DNA of 38,508 nucleotides from JAPLFM01 sp964650885 (GTDB taxonomy: Bacteria > Bacteroidota > Ignavibacteria > Kapaibacteriales > UBA2268), in contig CAZYXG010000019.1 of NCBI GenBank assembly GCA_964650885.1, positions 1-38,508 on the forward strand, read 5' to 3'. This document shows positions 16,237-23,991 of this stretch, piece by piece (position 1 is the first letter of the stretch; each line of letters starts with the position of its first letter). The notes below the pieces were generated by a model. That model was not told where the DNA came from, did no database searches, and worked only from the letters and a program-made list of their open reading frames with translations. The position numbers and the translations under genes are program-made.

Positions 16237-17814
16237 ATGAATGTAGGAAATAAAATCTTATGGATTGATGATGAAATTGAATTCTTAAAGCCACATATTA
16301 TGTTGCTAAACCAGCGTGGCTATCAAGTAGATACTGCTTCCAATGGCGAAGATGCTATTGAAATGGTTAAAAATGCACACTATGATTTAATCTTTTTAGA
16401 CGAAATGATGGTTGGTATTTCTGGTTTGGAAACTTTACCAAAGTTGAAAGAAATAGACAACGCCACTCCTGTTGTGATGGTTACTAAAAGTGAAGCAGAA
16501 AGCTTAATGGATCAGGCAATTGGTAGCAAGATTGACGATTATTTAACTAAGCCTGTAAATCCAGCTCAAATCCTTCTTGCTTGCAAAAAGTTTATTGAAG
16601 GCGATAGAATTGAATCTGCACGATTCACTCAAGATTATATGATTGGTTTCACTCAAGTGGCTAGAAAACTGCTTGAGCCAATGGATTGGGAAGACTGGGT
16701 AGAGGTTTACCAAAAACTCACTAAATATGCCTACGATTTAGATAAATTCGAGAACGATGGACTTAAAGAATCACTCCTTTCACAAATGAAAGAAGCTAAT
16801 CAGCATTTCTCAAATTATGTAGAAGATAACTATCTCGATTGGATAAATACACCTAAGGGCGAAGAAGAACCAGTGCTTTCGCCACACTTAATGGATAAAT
16901 ATCTTTTGCCACATCTGGATAATACTGGTCCAGTATTTTTCTTTGTTGTTGACTGTATGCGCTATGATCAATGGCTTGTTTTTGAAGATATTCTAAAGCA
17001 ATATTATACTTTCAATACTGAGTTCTATTCTTCTATTTTACCTACAGCCACGCCATATTGCCGAAATGCAATTTTTGCTGGACTTTATCCAATTGATATT
17101 AAGAAACATTATCCTCAATTTTGGAATGTAGAATATAATAGCGAAGAAACTACTCAAAATAAATATGAGAAAGAGCTAGTTGAATCATGGATAGAAAGAA
17201 AAAGATTGAAGCTGAAAAGCAAAGTTAGTTTTATTAAAATATTCGATACCGATTTCGGCAAAAAAGTAGAAAGAGAAATATCTCAATACTTTAATAATAG
17301 CTTAACTACCATAGTTATCAATGCAGTGGATATGATAGCCCACTCCCGCTCGGATTATGCCATTTTAAAAGAAATTGCTCCAGACGAATCGGCATATCGC
17401 TCTTTGACTAAATCTTGGTTCCAACATTCGAGTTTATTGGGTATGCTAAAAGAGATTTCCAAAGTGCCAAATGCAAAGATAATTCTAACGACTGACCACG
17501 GTTCAATTAGATGTATGCACGGAGTGAAAGTGCTTGGAGATAGAGATACATCTTCATCGCTTAGATATAAATTTGGTAAGAATGTGAAAGCTGATTCCAA
17601 ACACGCTATGCAGATAAATAATCCAGAGCAAATTAAAATTCCTAAAGATGGTGGAATTACAGTTAGCAATCTGATAGCAAAAGATGATTATTACTTTGTT
17701 TACCCAACTGATTACCATCATTATTTGAATAAATATAAAGACAGTTTTCAACATGGTGGCATTTCAATGGAAGAAATGATAATTCCAGTTGTAGAGCTAA
17801 AGCCCAAAAAATAA
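16237..17814 (+). CDS. porX: PorX: response regulator fused to a PglZ-type phosphodiesterase domain
   Basis: The 525-residue T9SS regulator of Bacteroidota. Residues 1-122 are a receiver domain with the acidic pocket IDDE (11-13), phospho-acceptor Asp55 in IFLDEMM, a Thr in MVTKSE and Lys in YLTKPVNP. A helical linker runs to about 220. Residues 230-525 are an alkaline-phosphatase-fold PglZ domain with FVVDCMRYDQW, LPTATPYCRNA (Thr270/Thr272 candidates), LTTDHGS and FQHGGISMEEMIIPVVEL, which contain the metal ligands of the family. In Porphyromonas and Flavobacterium PorX is phosphorylated by PorY, hydrolyses oligonucleotides and is needed for T9SS function. The porY gene is not in the window. 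A 14-codon open frame (16189-16233) ends just before the start. Confidence 0.95.
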   Translation: MNVGNKILWIDDEIEFLKPHIMLLNQRGYQVDTASNGEDAIEMVKNAHYDLIFLDEMMVGISGLETLPKLKEIDNATPVVMVTKSEAESLMDQAIGSKIDDYLTKPVNPAQILLACKKFIEGDRIESARFTQDYMIGFTQVARKLLEPMDWEDWVEVYQKLTKYAYDLDKFENDGLKESLLSQMKEANQHFSNYVEDNYLDWINTPKGEEEPVLSPHLMDKYLLPHLDNTGPVFFFVVDCMRYDQWLVFEDILKQYYTFNTEFYSSILPTATPYCRNAIFAGLYPIDIKKHYPQFWNVEYNSEETTQNKYEKELVESWIERKRLKLKSKVSFIKIFDTDFGKKVEREISQYFNNSLTTIVINAVDMIAHSRSDYAILKEIAPDESAYRSLTKSWFQHSSLLGMLKEISKVPNAKIILTTDHGSIRCMHGVKVLGDRDTSSSLRYKFGKNVKADSKHAMQINNPEQIKIPKDGGITVSNLIAKDDYYFVYPTDYHHYLNKYKDSFQHGGISMEEMIIPVVELKPKK

Positions 17815-17868
17815 AACAATCACTTTTTGAATACAATTTTGTCATTGTTAACAAATGAGTATTAAACT

Positions 17869-17900
17869 TTTGTTGGTTCAGCTAAATTGTTTTATTTTTG
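17869..17900 (+). promoter_or_regulatory. promoter for tsaE (-33 and -7)
   Basis: TTTG (17869-17872), a 20-bp spacer and TATTTTTG (17893-17900) together match the full Bacteroidota TTTG-N19-TAnnTTTG promoter. Transcription would start near 17907, 16 bases before the ATG. So tsaE need not depend on porX read-through. Confidence 0.65.
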
Positions 17901-17922
17901 TAACTTAAATTAAGCAAAGGTT

Positions 17923-18366
17923 ATGGAAATAGAAAATTTCTTTACTAATAATGAAGATGAAACAATAGACGCTGGTAAGAACTTTGCAAAAAGATTGCAA
18001 CCAGGTGATGTAGTTGCTCTTTATGGCGAATTGGGTTCAGGTAAAACAGAATTTGTGAAAGGCATTTGCGACTTTTTTGAAGTAGATCAGCCGGTAACAA
18101 GTCCTACTTTTACAATAATGAACCATTACAACACGACAAATTTGAACGCAGACCTTCCTATATATCACATTGATTTATATAGGATTAATAAAGTTGAAGA
18201 ATTGAAAGAAATCGGTTTTGAAGATTGTATTTTCACAAACGATGCAATTAAGTTAGTAGAGTGGGCGGAAAAAGCAAACAATCTACTTCCTGAAAAAAGC
18301 TATAAAGTGAATATTGTAACAGATTTAAAATCTGAAAATCTTAGAAATATCATTATTTCACACTAA
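17923..18366 (+). CDS. tsaE: TsaE, ATPase of the tRNA t6A-modification complex
   Basis: 147 residues, normal length. TsaE hydrolyses ATP within the TsaB-TsaD-TsaE complex that places threonylcarbamoyl on A37 of ANN-decoding tRNAs. The P-loop GELGSGKTEF (residues 35-44), the segment VTSPTFTIMNHY and the acidic YHIDLYR motif, then LVEWAEKANN, are all family landmarks. The porX-tsaE adjacency recurs in Bacteroidota as I know them. It has its own promoter and is closed by a hairpin terminator at 18387-18421. Confidence 0.95.
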   Translation: MEIENFFTNNEDETIDAGKNFAKRLQPGDVVALYGELGSGKTEFVKGICDFFEVDQPVTSPTFTIMNHYNTTNLNADLPIYHIDLYRINKVEELKEIGFEDCIFTNDAIKLVEWAEKANNLLPEKSYKVNIVTDLKSENLRNIIISH

Positions 18367-18386
18367 TTCTCACAATGTTTAAAAAT

Positions 18387-18421
18387 AAAAGCTAATGACA
18401 TTTCAATCATTAGCTTTTTTT
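18387..18421 (+). terminator. terminator after tsaE
   Basis: AAAAGCTAATGA (18387-18398) and TCATTAGCTTTT (18407-18418) form a 12-bp stem followed by Ts. The next gene starts only 14 bases later. Confidence 0.85.
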
Positions 18422-18434
18422 GTTAATTTTAAAA

Positions 18435-19448
18435 ATGACAACAATAAAATCATTTAATTTCTCTACAAAGCTAATTGGCTTTTTCAATACTGAATCTCCT
18501 GTATTCAGTACAAGAATGTCAATGATTATTTGCACAATTCTCGCAAGTATTGGCATTGTGTTGGGCATAGCAGAAGGTTCGTTAGCAGTCCAAATAAATG
18601 GTTTAATTGCTGCCATTGACATACTAAATTCGCTTATATTCCTTACTGCCGTCAATCAAAGCGTTCGCTCACCTGATTATAGCTATAATTATGGCTACGG
18701 TAAATACGAAAGCTTATCAATATTGGCAGGGGCTGGGCTACTTCTGATTGTACTTGGCTATGCATTCTATGAGTCTGCAATTAGTTTTGGCAAACCAGAA
18801 GAAGTAGGTGGAAATTATTGGTTACTTACTGCATTTTCTGCTACATCGCTTGTGCTTATGGTAGCAATGTATAAGTACCAAAGAAAAATGGCAAAGAAAT
18901 ATAAAATGCCTATCTTAGAATATGATGCTGAAATATGGAAAATAGATAGCTTTATTGAAATAGGTGTATTAGCTAATTTATTCACAGGCATTATACTTAA
19001 GCTTTTACATTATGGTCATTTGGCTGTATTGATTGATTCAATTACTGGTATTGGTATTTTGCTTTTTGCTTTGAAAGTTCCTTTAAAAGGTTCTAAGAAT
19101 GCACTAAATCAATTGCTTGATAAAAATGTTGGTGATGAAATACAATTTCAAATCTTAGGAATAATTGCACAAAATGTCAATAGAATTTGCGAATATAAGA
19201 GAGTTCATACTCGTCAATCGGGCAAAGATATTTTCATAGAAATAGATGTTGTACTTCCTTATGATGTTACTATTGGTGAGAAGTACGATTTTGAGCTTGA
19301 AATAAATGAGCAATTAAAAGAACTTTACCCGACATCTGTGCCTCGGCTCTATGCCACAGCTTGCGATGGCAAATGTGATAAAGATGTGAAAATACATTGT
19401 CCTGCTCGTAACTATATAAATGAACAAAAATCACTGAAAACAATATGA
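18435..19448 (+). CDS. cation diffusion facilitator (CDF) metal exporter
   Basis: A membrane antiporter of Zn, Fe, Co or Mn ions. Six hydrophobic segments span about residues 25-220. The first includes MIICTILASIGIVLGI, and the second ends near AIDILNSLIF. The loop motif YSYNYGYGKYES (CDF: YxxGxxRxE-like) follows segment two, and DAEIWKIDSFIEIG supplies the acidic pair of segment five. A cytosolic C-terminal domain (from about 250) ends in CDGKCDKDVKIHCP, a Cys/His-rich tail that may bind metal. I use the ATG at 18435; a TTG five codons earlier would overlap the tsaE terminator. The last codon overlaps the ruvB start by 4 bases (ATGA), so translation is coupled. The usual second-segment HxxxD metal site reads differently here, so metal identity is open. 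Confidence 0.85.
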   Translation: MTTIKSFNFSTKLIGFFNTESPVFSTRMSMIICTILASIGIVLGIAEGSLAVQINGLIAAIDILNSLIFLTAVNQSVRSPDYSYNYGYGKYESLSILAGAGLLLIVLGYAFYESAISFGKPEEVGGNYWLLTAFSATSLVLMVAMYKYQRKMAKKYKMPILEYDAEIWKIDSFIEIGVLANLFTGIILKLLHYGHLAVLIDSITGIGILLFALKVPLKGSKNALNQLLDKNVGDEIQFQILGIIAQNVNRICEYKRVHTRQSGKDIFIEIDVVLPYDVTIGEKYDFELEINEQLKELYPTSVPRLYATACDGKCDKDVKIHCPARNYINEQKSLKTI

Positions 19449-20476
19449 GTGAAGAGAAAGAACTAAATTATAGCATAAGAAATTTTCAAGATGATCACGA
19501 TTCTAAACTCAGACCATCAGCATTCGATGACTTCACTGGGCAAAAGAAAATAGTAGAAAATTTGAAAATCTTCATTGAAGCAGCTAAAATGCGTGATGAA
19601 TCGCTGGATCACGTCCTATTAACTGGCCCACCAGGGCTTGGAAAGACAACTCTTAGCTATATTATTGCTTCGGAACTTGGCAAACCAATTAAAACTACTT
19701 CTGGCCCTGTGCTGGAAAGACCTGGAGACTTGGCAGGTATCTTAACTAATCTAAATGAAGGCGAAATTCTTTTCATTGATGAAATCCATCGTCTTTCAAA
19801 CATTGTGGAAGAATATCTTTATTCCGCTATGGAAGATTATAGAATTGATATAACTATTGATTCAGGACCAGCGGCTAAAACAATTCAATTGAGCATTCCA
19901 AAGTTTACATTGGTTGGTGCCACAACAAGAGCTGGTTTGCTAACTGCACCTCTTCGCTCACGTTTTGGAGTAATTAGCCGTCTTGATTATTACAATGCTG
20001 AGGATTTGGCTAAAGTTATCACTCGAGCTGCTCGTATATTCGATATTAAGATTGAGCAAGATGCTGCTTCGGAGCTAGCTCGAAGAACTAGAGGTACTCC
20101 TCGAATAGCAAATAACTTGCTTAGACGCTGTCGAGATTTTGCTATGATTAAAGGCAATGGCATAATCACAATTGAAATAGTTAGAATGACTTTAGAATCG
20201 CTTGGAGTTGACTCTGCTGGGTTAGACGAGATGGACAAACGTTTGCTTAAATCTATTATTGAAAAATATGGCGGCGGTCCTGTGGGATTAAAAACTCTAT
20301 CTGCTTCAATTGGCGAAGAGATTGGCACTATAGAAGAAGTTTATGAGCCATTTCTTATACAGCAAGGATTTTTACAAATTACGCCTGGTGGACGAACTGC
20401 CACTCAAGCTGCCTATCAGTATTTTGGAATTGACACTCCAAAAACTTTGAATAACGGTTCTAGTTTGTTTGAATAA
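19445..20476 (+). CDS. ruvB: RuvB, Holliday-junction branch-migration ATPase
   Basis: 343 residues. The RuvB hexamer drives branch migration of Holliday junctions with RuvA. Visible landmarks are LRPSAFDDFTGQKKIVENL, Walker A GPPGLGKTTL (61-70), Walker B ILFIDEIHRL (about 106-115), sensor VGATTRAGLL and the C-terminal winged-helix segment GGPVGLKTLSASIGEE. It overlaps the CDF gene by 4 bases and is followed 14 bases later by a small secreted protein, making a three-gene run. ruvA and ruvC are not in the window. Confidence 0.97.
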   Translation: MSEEKELNYSIRNFQDDHDSKLRPSAFDDFTGQKKIVENLKIFIEAAKMRDESLDHVLLTGPPGLGKTTLSYIIASELGKPIKTTSGPVLERPGDLAGILTNLNEGEILFIDEIHRLSNIVEEYLYSAMEDYRIDITIDSGPAAKTIQLSIPKFTLVGATTRAGLLTAPLRSRFGVISRLDYYNAEDLAKVITRAARIFDIKIEQDAASELARRTRGTPRIANNLLRRCRDFAMIKGNGIITIEIVRMTLESLGVDSAGLDEMDKRLLKSIIEKYGGGPVGLKTLSASIGEEIGTIEEVYEPFLIQQGFLQITPGGRTATQAAYQYFGIDTPKTLNNGSSLFE

Positions 20477-20490
20477 CGTCATAATGATAG

Positions 20491-21045
20491 ATGAAAAGAA
20501 TAATTTATATAGTTCTGATCTTTACTTTCACTTTTAATTTGAAAGCAAATAATGACTTGTTACTCAAAGAAGCAAGAATTCTTTATTACAATTCAACTAA
20601 AGATGAAAAATCAATTGAGAAAGCAATAGAAAAATTCAACCAAATCAAAAATAAGGACAGCAAACTTACTGGTGTTGCAACTACTTATATTGGTTCTCTT
20701 ACAGCAGTGAAAGCTAAATTTGCCGCTATGCCCACCACTAAATATAGTTTAGCAATAGATGGTTTGGCACAAATGAAAATTGGTTTGAATCAAAATCCAG
20801 AAAATATAGAATCATTATTTGTTTACGGATCCACTTGCTTTAACCTTCCATTCTTTTTTGGCAAAGCTAAAGAAGCAGAAGAAACACTCAAAAAAATAAT
20901 ATATTTAATTGAACTAAATTATAAAGAATACGACAAAGACATAATAATTAATTCTTTAAATTTCATATCTGATAATGTAAATCTAAATGCAATTGAAAAA
21001 GAAAAGTTAGATGCTTTAAAAGCAAAGATGAAAAGCATAAACTAA
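20491..21045 (+). CDS. small secreted TPR-like protein of unknown function
   Basis: 184 residues. An N-terminal signal peptide (about 1-19, MKRIIYIVLIFTFTFNLKA) precedes an all-helical region with the rhythm of tetratricopeptide repeats: KEARILYYNST...SIEKAIEKFNQI, then MKIGLNQNPENIESLFVYGSTCF and LPFFFGKAKEAEETLKKII. The segment NLPFFFGK stands out as a conserved-looking core. It should lie in the periplasm. It starts 14 bases after ruvB and ends before a frameshifted pseudogene. I do not recognise a named family. Confidence 0.7.
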   Translation: MKRIIYIVLIFTFTFNLKANNDLLLKEARILYYNSTKDEKSIEKAIEKFNQIKNKDSKLTGVATTYIGSLTAVKAKFAAMPTTKYSLAIDGLAQMKIGLNQNPENIESLFVYGSTCFNLPFFFGKAKEAEETLKKIIYLIELNYKEYDKDIIINSLNFISDNVNLNAIEKEKLDALKAKMKSIN

Positions 21046-21067
21046 ATTATTTAAATTCTATTATTAG

Positions 21068-21258
21068 GAAGATGATTCATCTGTCGGAATAGCAGCAAGA
21101 GCATTAGTTGGTTATGATATTTACCACGCAATACTCCAATCGAAATATTCTTTGAATTAGTGCCATTGATTGGTATTTCGCCAAGCTTCGGTTCAAACTT
21201 TGAAAGAGCTATGGGATTAGGTTTTATCCGTAATTATCTAAATGAAATAAATATTTAA
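21068..21258 (+). pseudogene. frameshifted remnant of an outer-membrane beta-barrel protein
   Basis: Two adjoining frames read as one protein. The first (from 21068) gives DDSSVGIAARALVGYDIYHA. The second, entered near 21130 by a -1 shift, gives NTPIEIFFELVPLIGISPSF, then SNFERAMGLGFIRNYL, to a TAA at 21256-21258. The alternation of hydrophobic residues and the PIEIFFELVP core resemble C-terminal strands of small FCB-group barrel proteins whose ends read like GIGxRYYF. An upstream TAG and the shift make it non-functional. The 5' part of the gene is missing. Confidence 0.55.
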
Positions 21259-21262
21259 ACTT

Positions 21263-21292
21263 AAAAAGGTGAGCATTGGCTCACCTTTTTTT
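21263..21292. terminator. bidirectional terminator
   Basis: AAAAAGGTGAGC (21263-21274) and GCTCACCTTTTT (21279-21290) make a 12-bp stem with an ATTG loop and T-tracts both ways. The TGA stop of the convergent gene lies inside the stem (21281-21283). Confidence 0.88.
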
Positions 21293-21850
21293 AAATTTAC
21301 CTAAAGAGTCAACTTCTATATAAATTGTTTGAATCTTTGTATTTAATGTGTCTTTGCTAACATTTTGATTTAATGATTCATTCCATTTTAACTTTAATAT
21401 TTTATACTTGTAATCATTGATTTTTATAGCTTTAGCAGTAAATTCTGTTGAGTACATAATTGATTTCACATTTTCCAAACTTTTTTGTTCACCAATTTCG
21501 TAATAATCAATAAGTTTATTTTTGTAATTCGTAGTTATCAAATACAATAGATTGCTATCATCATGAGTGATAAATAAAGAAAACAATCTAAATTTTTCAT
21601 TTTCTGTTTGATTAGTATAATAATGAGCTCCATATAGAGATTGCCTTACTAATAAATTATTTACAAATTTATTGGTTAATGCGTTTCGTGATTCTAAATC
21701 TAAATCATAAAGTTTGTAAATATTTGATTCCTTGTCAAAAACCAAATCATCAAAAGTCAAAGTGTCTTTATTTTGGAATTTAAAATTGTCCCTAAATTGC
21801 TGGTTAGAACCAACAAAAAGATTAAGAATAGCAAATATTAAGATTAACAA
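21281..21850 (-). CDS. small secreted protein of unknown function
   Basis: 189 residues from a TTG start at 21850. A GGAG lies 8-12 bases upstream (TTTTTGGAGATATCAAG before the TTG), which supports that codon. The first 14 residues are hydrophobic (LILIFAILNLFVGS) and look like a short signal peptide or anchor. The rest is polar, rich in Asn, Lys and Tyr, with probable beta strands (YLITTNYKNKLIDYYEIG, YKYKILKLKWNES) and an N-terminal segment DTLTFDDLVFDKESNIYKL. No cysteine follows the signal, so it is not an obvious lipoprotein. I do not recognise a family. Confidence 0.55.
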   Translation of the reverse strand: MLILIFAILNLFVGSNQQFRDNFKFQNKDTLTFDDLVFDKESNIYKLYDLDLESRNALTNKFVNNLLVRQSLYGAHYYTNQTENEKFRLFSLFITHDDSNLLYLITTNYKNKLIDYYEIGEQKSLENVKSIMYSTEFTAKAIKINDYKYKILKLKWNESLNQNVSKDTLNTKIQTIYIEVDSLGKFKKR

Positions 21851-22052
21851 CTTGATATCTCCAAAAAGATAAAATTTCTTTTTATCAAAACTAGGCTTTC
21901 AATTTAATTTGAAGCTATTTAAGTTTGAATTTGTAAAACAATTCTTTTTGCAATATGTTTACCTTTTCTTATTGTTAAAGAATATTGCCAGACTGGCAAA
22001 TTGAACTAATTTGATGTATTCTTACCCAATCTCTTCACGCAAACAAAATATA

Positions 22053-22073
22053 GGGTTAAGCATTGCTCAACCC
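22053..22073 (-). terminator. possible terminator after pepD
   Basis: On the minus strand GGGTTGAGC-AAT-GCTTAACCC forms a nine-pair stem with one G-T pair, followed by TATATTTTG. The T-tract is imperfect. Confidence 0.5.
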
Positions 22074-22087
22074 CCATCTTAAATTAT

Positions 22088-23536
22088 TTAAATGCTTGCA
22101 ATAATTCCGAGCAATAAATTCCAGCAGTTTTTTACTGTTGAAATTTGTATTTTCTCATCAGGCGTGTGCACTTCTTTTAAAGTTGGGCCGAATGAAATCA
22201 TATCCATACCTGGATATTTATCTCCAACTAATCCACATTCAAGCCCAGCGTGGATGGTCTCAATCACAGGTTCTTTTTGGTACTGTTTTTTAAATACTTC
22301 AACAGCTTTCACCATTAAATTGGAATCCATATTTGGTTCCCAAGCTGGGTAACCATCGCCAGCATCGGCAGTAGCACCAGAAAAATCAATAATATTTTTA
22401 ACCATATCGCCAATCATAAATTTCTCAGATTCAATCAAAGAACGTTGGCTTGTTAAAATTTCAACTGAGTTTTTTTCTGTGCGGCAAACTGCGAAGTTTG
22501 TAGAAGTTTGAACTAATCCATTTATATCGGGACTCATTCTGATTACACCATGTGGCATAGCAAAGAAAGAACTGATAATTGCATTAGCTGTTTTCTTATC
22601 AATTACATTAGCAGGATTAGTATTCTTTTCTGAAGTCAACGCAAATAATGGCTCTTTTCTTCTCCATTCTTTTTCTAAGTTTTGGCTATATTCTGTTATG
22701 ATAGATTCAAATTTAGTTAAATTATGAGCATCAATACCCACCACTGCAAATGCTTCTCTTGGAATTGCATTATGCTTGTTGCCACCTTCTATAGATGCTA
22801 ATCGAATTTCTAACTTAGTATTCAATACGTATAGCAAGTGACTTAATAATTTCAATGAACATCCTCGACCATCGTTGATTTCGATGCCAGAGTGTCCGCC
22901 ACGCAATCCTTTGATTCCTACTTCGTAGTAAACCAAATCTTTTGGTGCAGGTTCCGCATTGAATTTATAAATTCCTTTTGTATTTAGTCCGCCAGCACAA
23001 CCTATTGTGAAATGTCCATCTTCTTCAGAATCAAGATTTATAAGAATTTTTGACTGTAATAAATCAGTACCTAATTGAATTGCTCCAGTCAAACCAGTTT
23101 CTTCATCGAGAGTGCAAAGTAATTCAAATTGTCCCATTTGCAAAGTTTTATTGGCAAGTACAGCCATTCCCATTGCTAAACCCATACCGTTGTCAGCACC
23201 GAGCGTAGTACCTTTTGCTTTCACCCAATCACCATCAATATAAGTTTGAATAGGGTCATTATCGAAATCAAATTCAACATCTCTATTTTTCTCGCAAACC
23301 ATATCAAGGTGGGCTTGGATAGAAAAACTTGGTTTATTTTCAAAACCTGGACTTGCAGGGCGGCGAATCAATAAATTCCCAATAGAATCTTTAATAATTG
23401 GGTAGCCTAAGTTTTTGGCAAATTCTTCCACATACGCCACGATTTTCTCTTCTTTCTTGGAAGGGCGTGGATATTGAGTGATTTGGTCGAATATTTCCCA
23501 AACAGCTTTTGGCTCTAAATTAGCAATTTCTCTCAT
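22088..23536 (-). CDS. pepD: aminoacyl-histidine dipeptidase (peptidase M20C)
   Basis: A cytosolic di-zinc dipeptidase that cleaves Xaa-His and other dipeptides. M20C landmarks are QAHLDMVCEKN (His and Asp ligands), GTTLGADNGMG (bridging Asp), LCTLDEETGLTGA (catalytic Glu and ligand), LINLDSEEDGHFTIGCAGG, GLRGGHSGIEIN, and EVHTPDEKIQI near the end with the last His. The length is about 482 residues, as in E. coli PepD. I chose the ATG at 23536 (MREIANLEPKAVWEIF), where family similarity begins, over a start eight codons upstream. A 7-bp inverted repeat TGTAGCA-TT-TGCTACA (23553-23568) lies in the leader or promoter and could be an operator. Confidence 0.93.
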   Translation of the reverse strand: MREIANLEPKAVWEIFDQITQYPRPSKKEEKIVAYVEEFAKNLGYPIIKDSIGNLLIRRPASPGFENKPSFSIQAHLDMVCEKNRDVEFDFDNDPIQTYIDGDWVKAKGTTLGADNGMGLAMGMAVLANKTLQMGQFELLCTLDEETGLTGAIQLGTDLLQSKILINLDSEEDGHFTIGCAGGLNTKGIYKFNAEPAPKDLVYYEVGIKGLRGGHSGIEINDGRGCSLKLLSHLLYVLNTKLEIRLASIEGGNKHNAIPREAFAVVGIDAHNLTKFESIITEYSQNLEKEWRRKEPLFALTSEKNTNPANVIDKKTANAIISSFFAMPHGVIRMSPDINGLVQTSTNFAVCRTEKNSVEILTSQRSLIESEKFMIGDMVKNIIDFSGATADAGDGYPAWEPNMDSNLMVKAVEVFKKQYQKEPVIETIHAGLECGLVGDKYPGMDMISFGPTLKEVHTPDEKIQISTVKNCWNLLLGIIASI

Positions 23537-23552
23537 TTTTATCAATCCTAAT

Positions 23553-23568
23553 TGTAGCATTTGCTACA
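23553..23568. promoter_or_regulatory. short inverted repeat upstream of pepD
   Basis: TGTAGCA and TGCTACA separated by two bases, 17 bases upstream of the pepD start. It could be an operator or the base of a leader hairpin. No regulator is suggested by the neighbourhood. Confidence 0.3.
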
Positions 23569-23822
23569 TATTTTCAAAAATTAATGAATTAGTGATTTCA
23601 CAATTTGCAATTTATCGAATTATTCGAGAAAGTTTTATGGATTCTTTTACTTTTTGGGGTAGTTTAGTATGTATCTTTGTAGAGACTGATAACTATCCAT
23701 CTCTACAATCTCAATTTTATCAATAATGGGGTTCTGTCAGCAAGTTGACATCTCCTTTAATAAGGAGAATTAACGCAAGTCATTATTTATATTGTACTTA
23801 CATAACAACTCTTCACTGATTA
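23569..23822. other. non-coding stretch between pepD and the antitoxin remnant
   Basis: No gene is visible. A small hairpin TCTCCTT-TAAT-AAGGAGA (23751-23768) sits beside GTCAGCAAGTTGACATCTCC, a composition often seen in short dispersed repeats. There is no other structure I can support. Confidence 0.4.
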
Positions 23823-23985
23823 TTAGTTCTCAATTATTACATTTTCATTTTCAAAAAGATCAATAAGAAAACTCAACAATTCAAGCTCATCTCTTTCAGG
23901 AGTGCCTCGTTTTGCATCAAATATTTTCTCAAATCTTAATAAAGATTTGTTGTAATCCGCTTCATTTTATTAAATTTATTTCCAT
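23823..23985 (-). pseudogene. truncated, frameshifted HigA-type antitoxin gene
   Basis: On the minus strand an ATG at 23985 reads MEINLIK and then stops at TGA. Shifting frame across the A-run (four As, where six would keep frame) continues NEADYNKSLL, FEKIFDAKRGTPERDELEL, LSFLIDLFENENVIIEN to a stop at 23823-23825. This is the characteristic N-terminal half of HigA-like antitoxins (LxxIFDAKxGTPExDELELLxxLI). The helix-turn-helix half is absent, as is any toxin gene. The start codon lies 6 bases past the stop of the upstream M20 peptidase gene, so it may once have been co-transcribed. Confidence 0.65.
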
Positions 23986-23991
23986 TATGCG

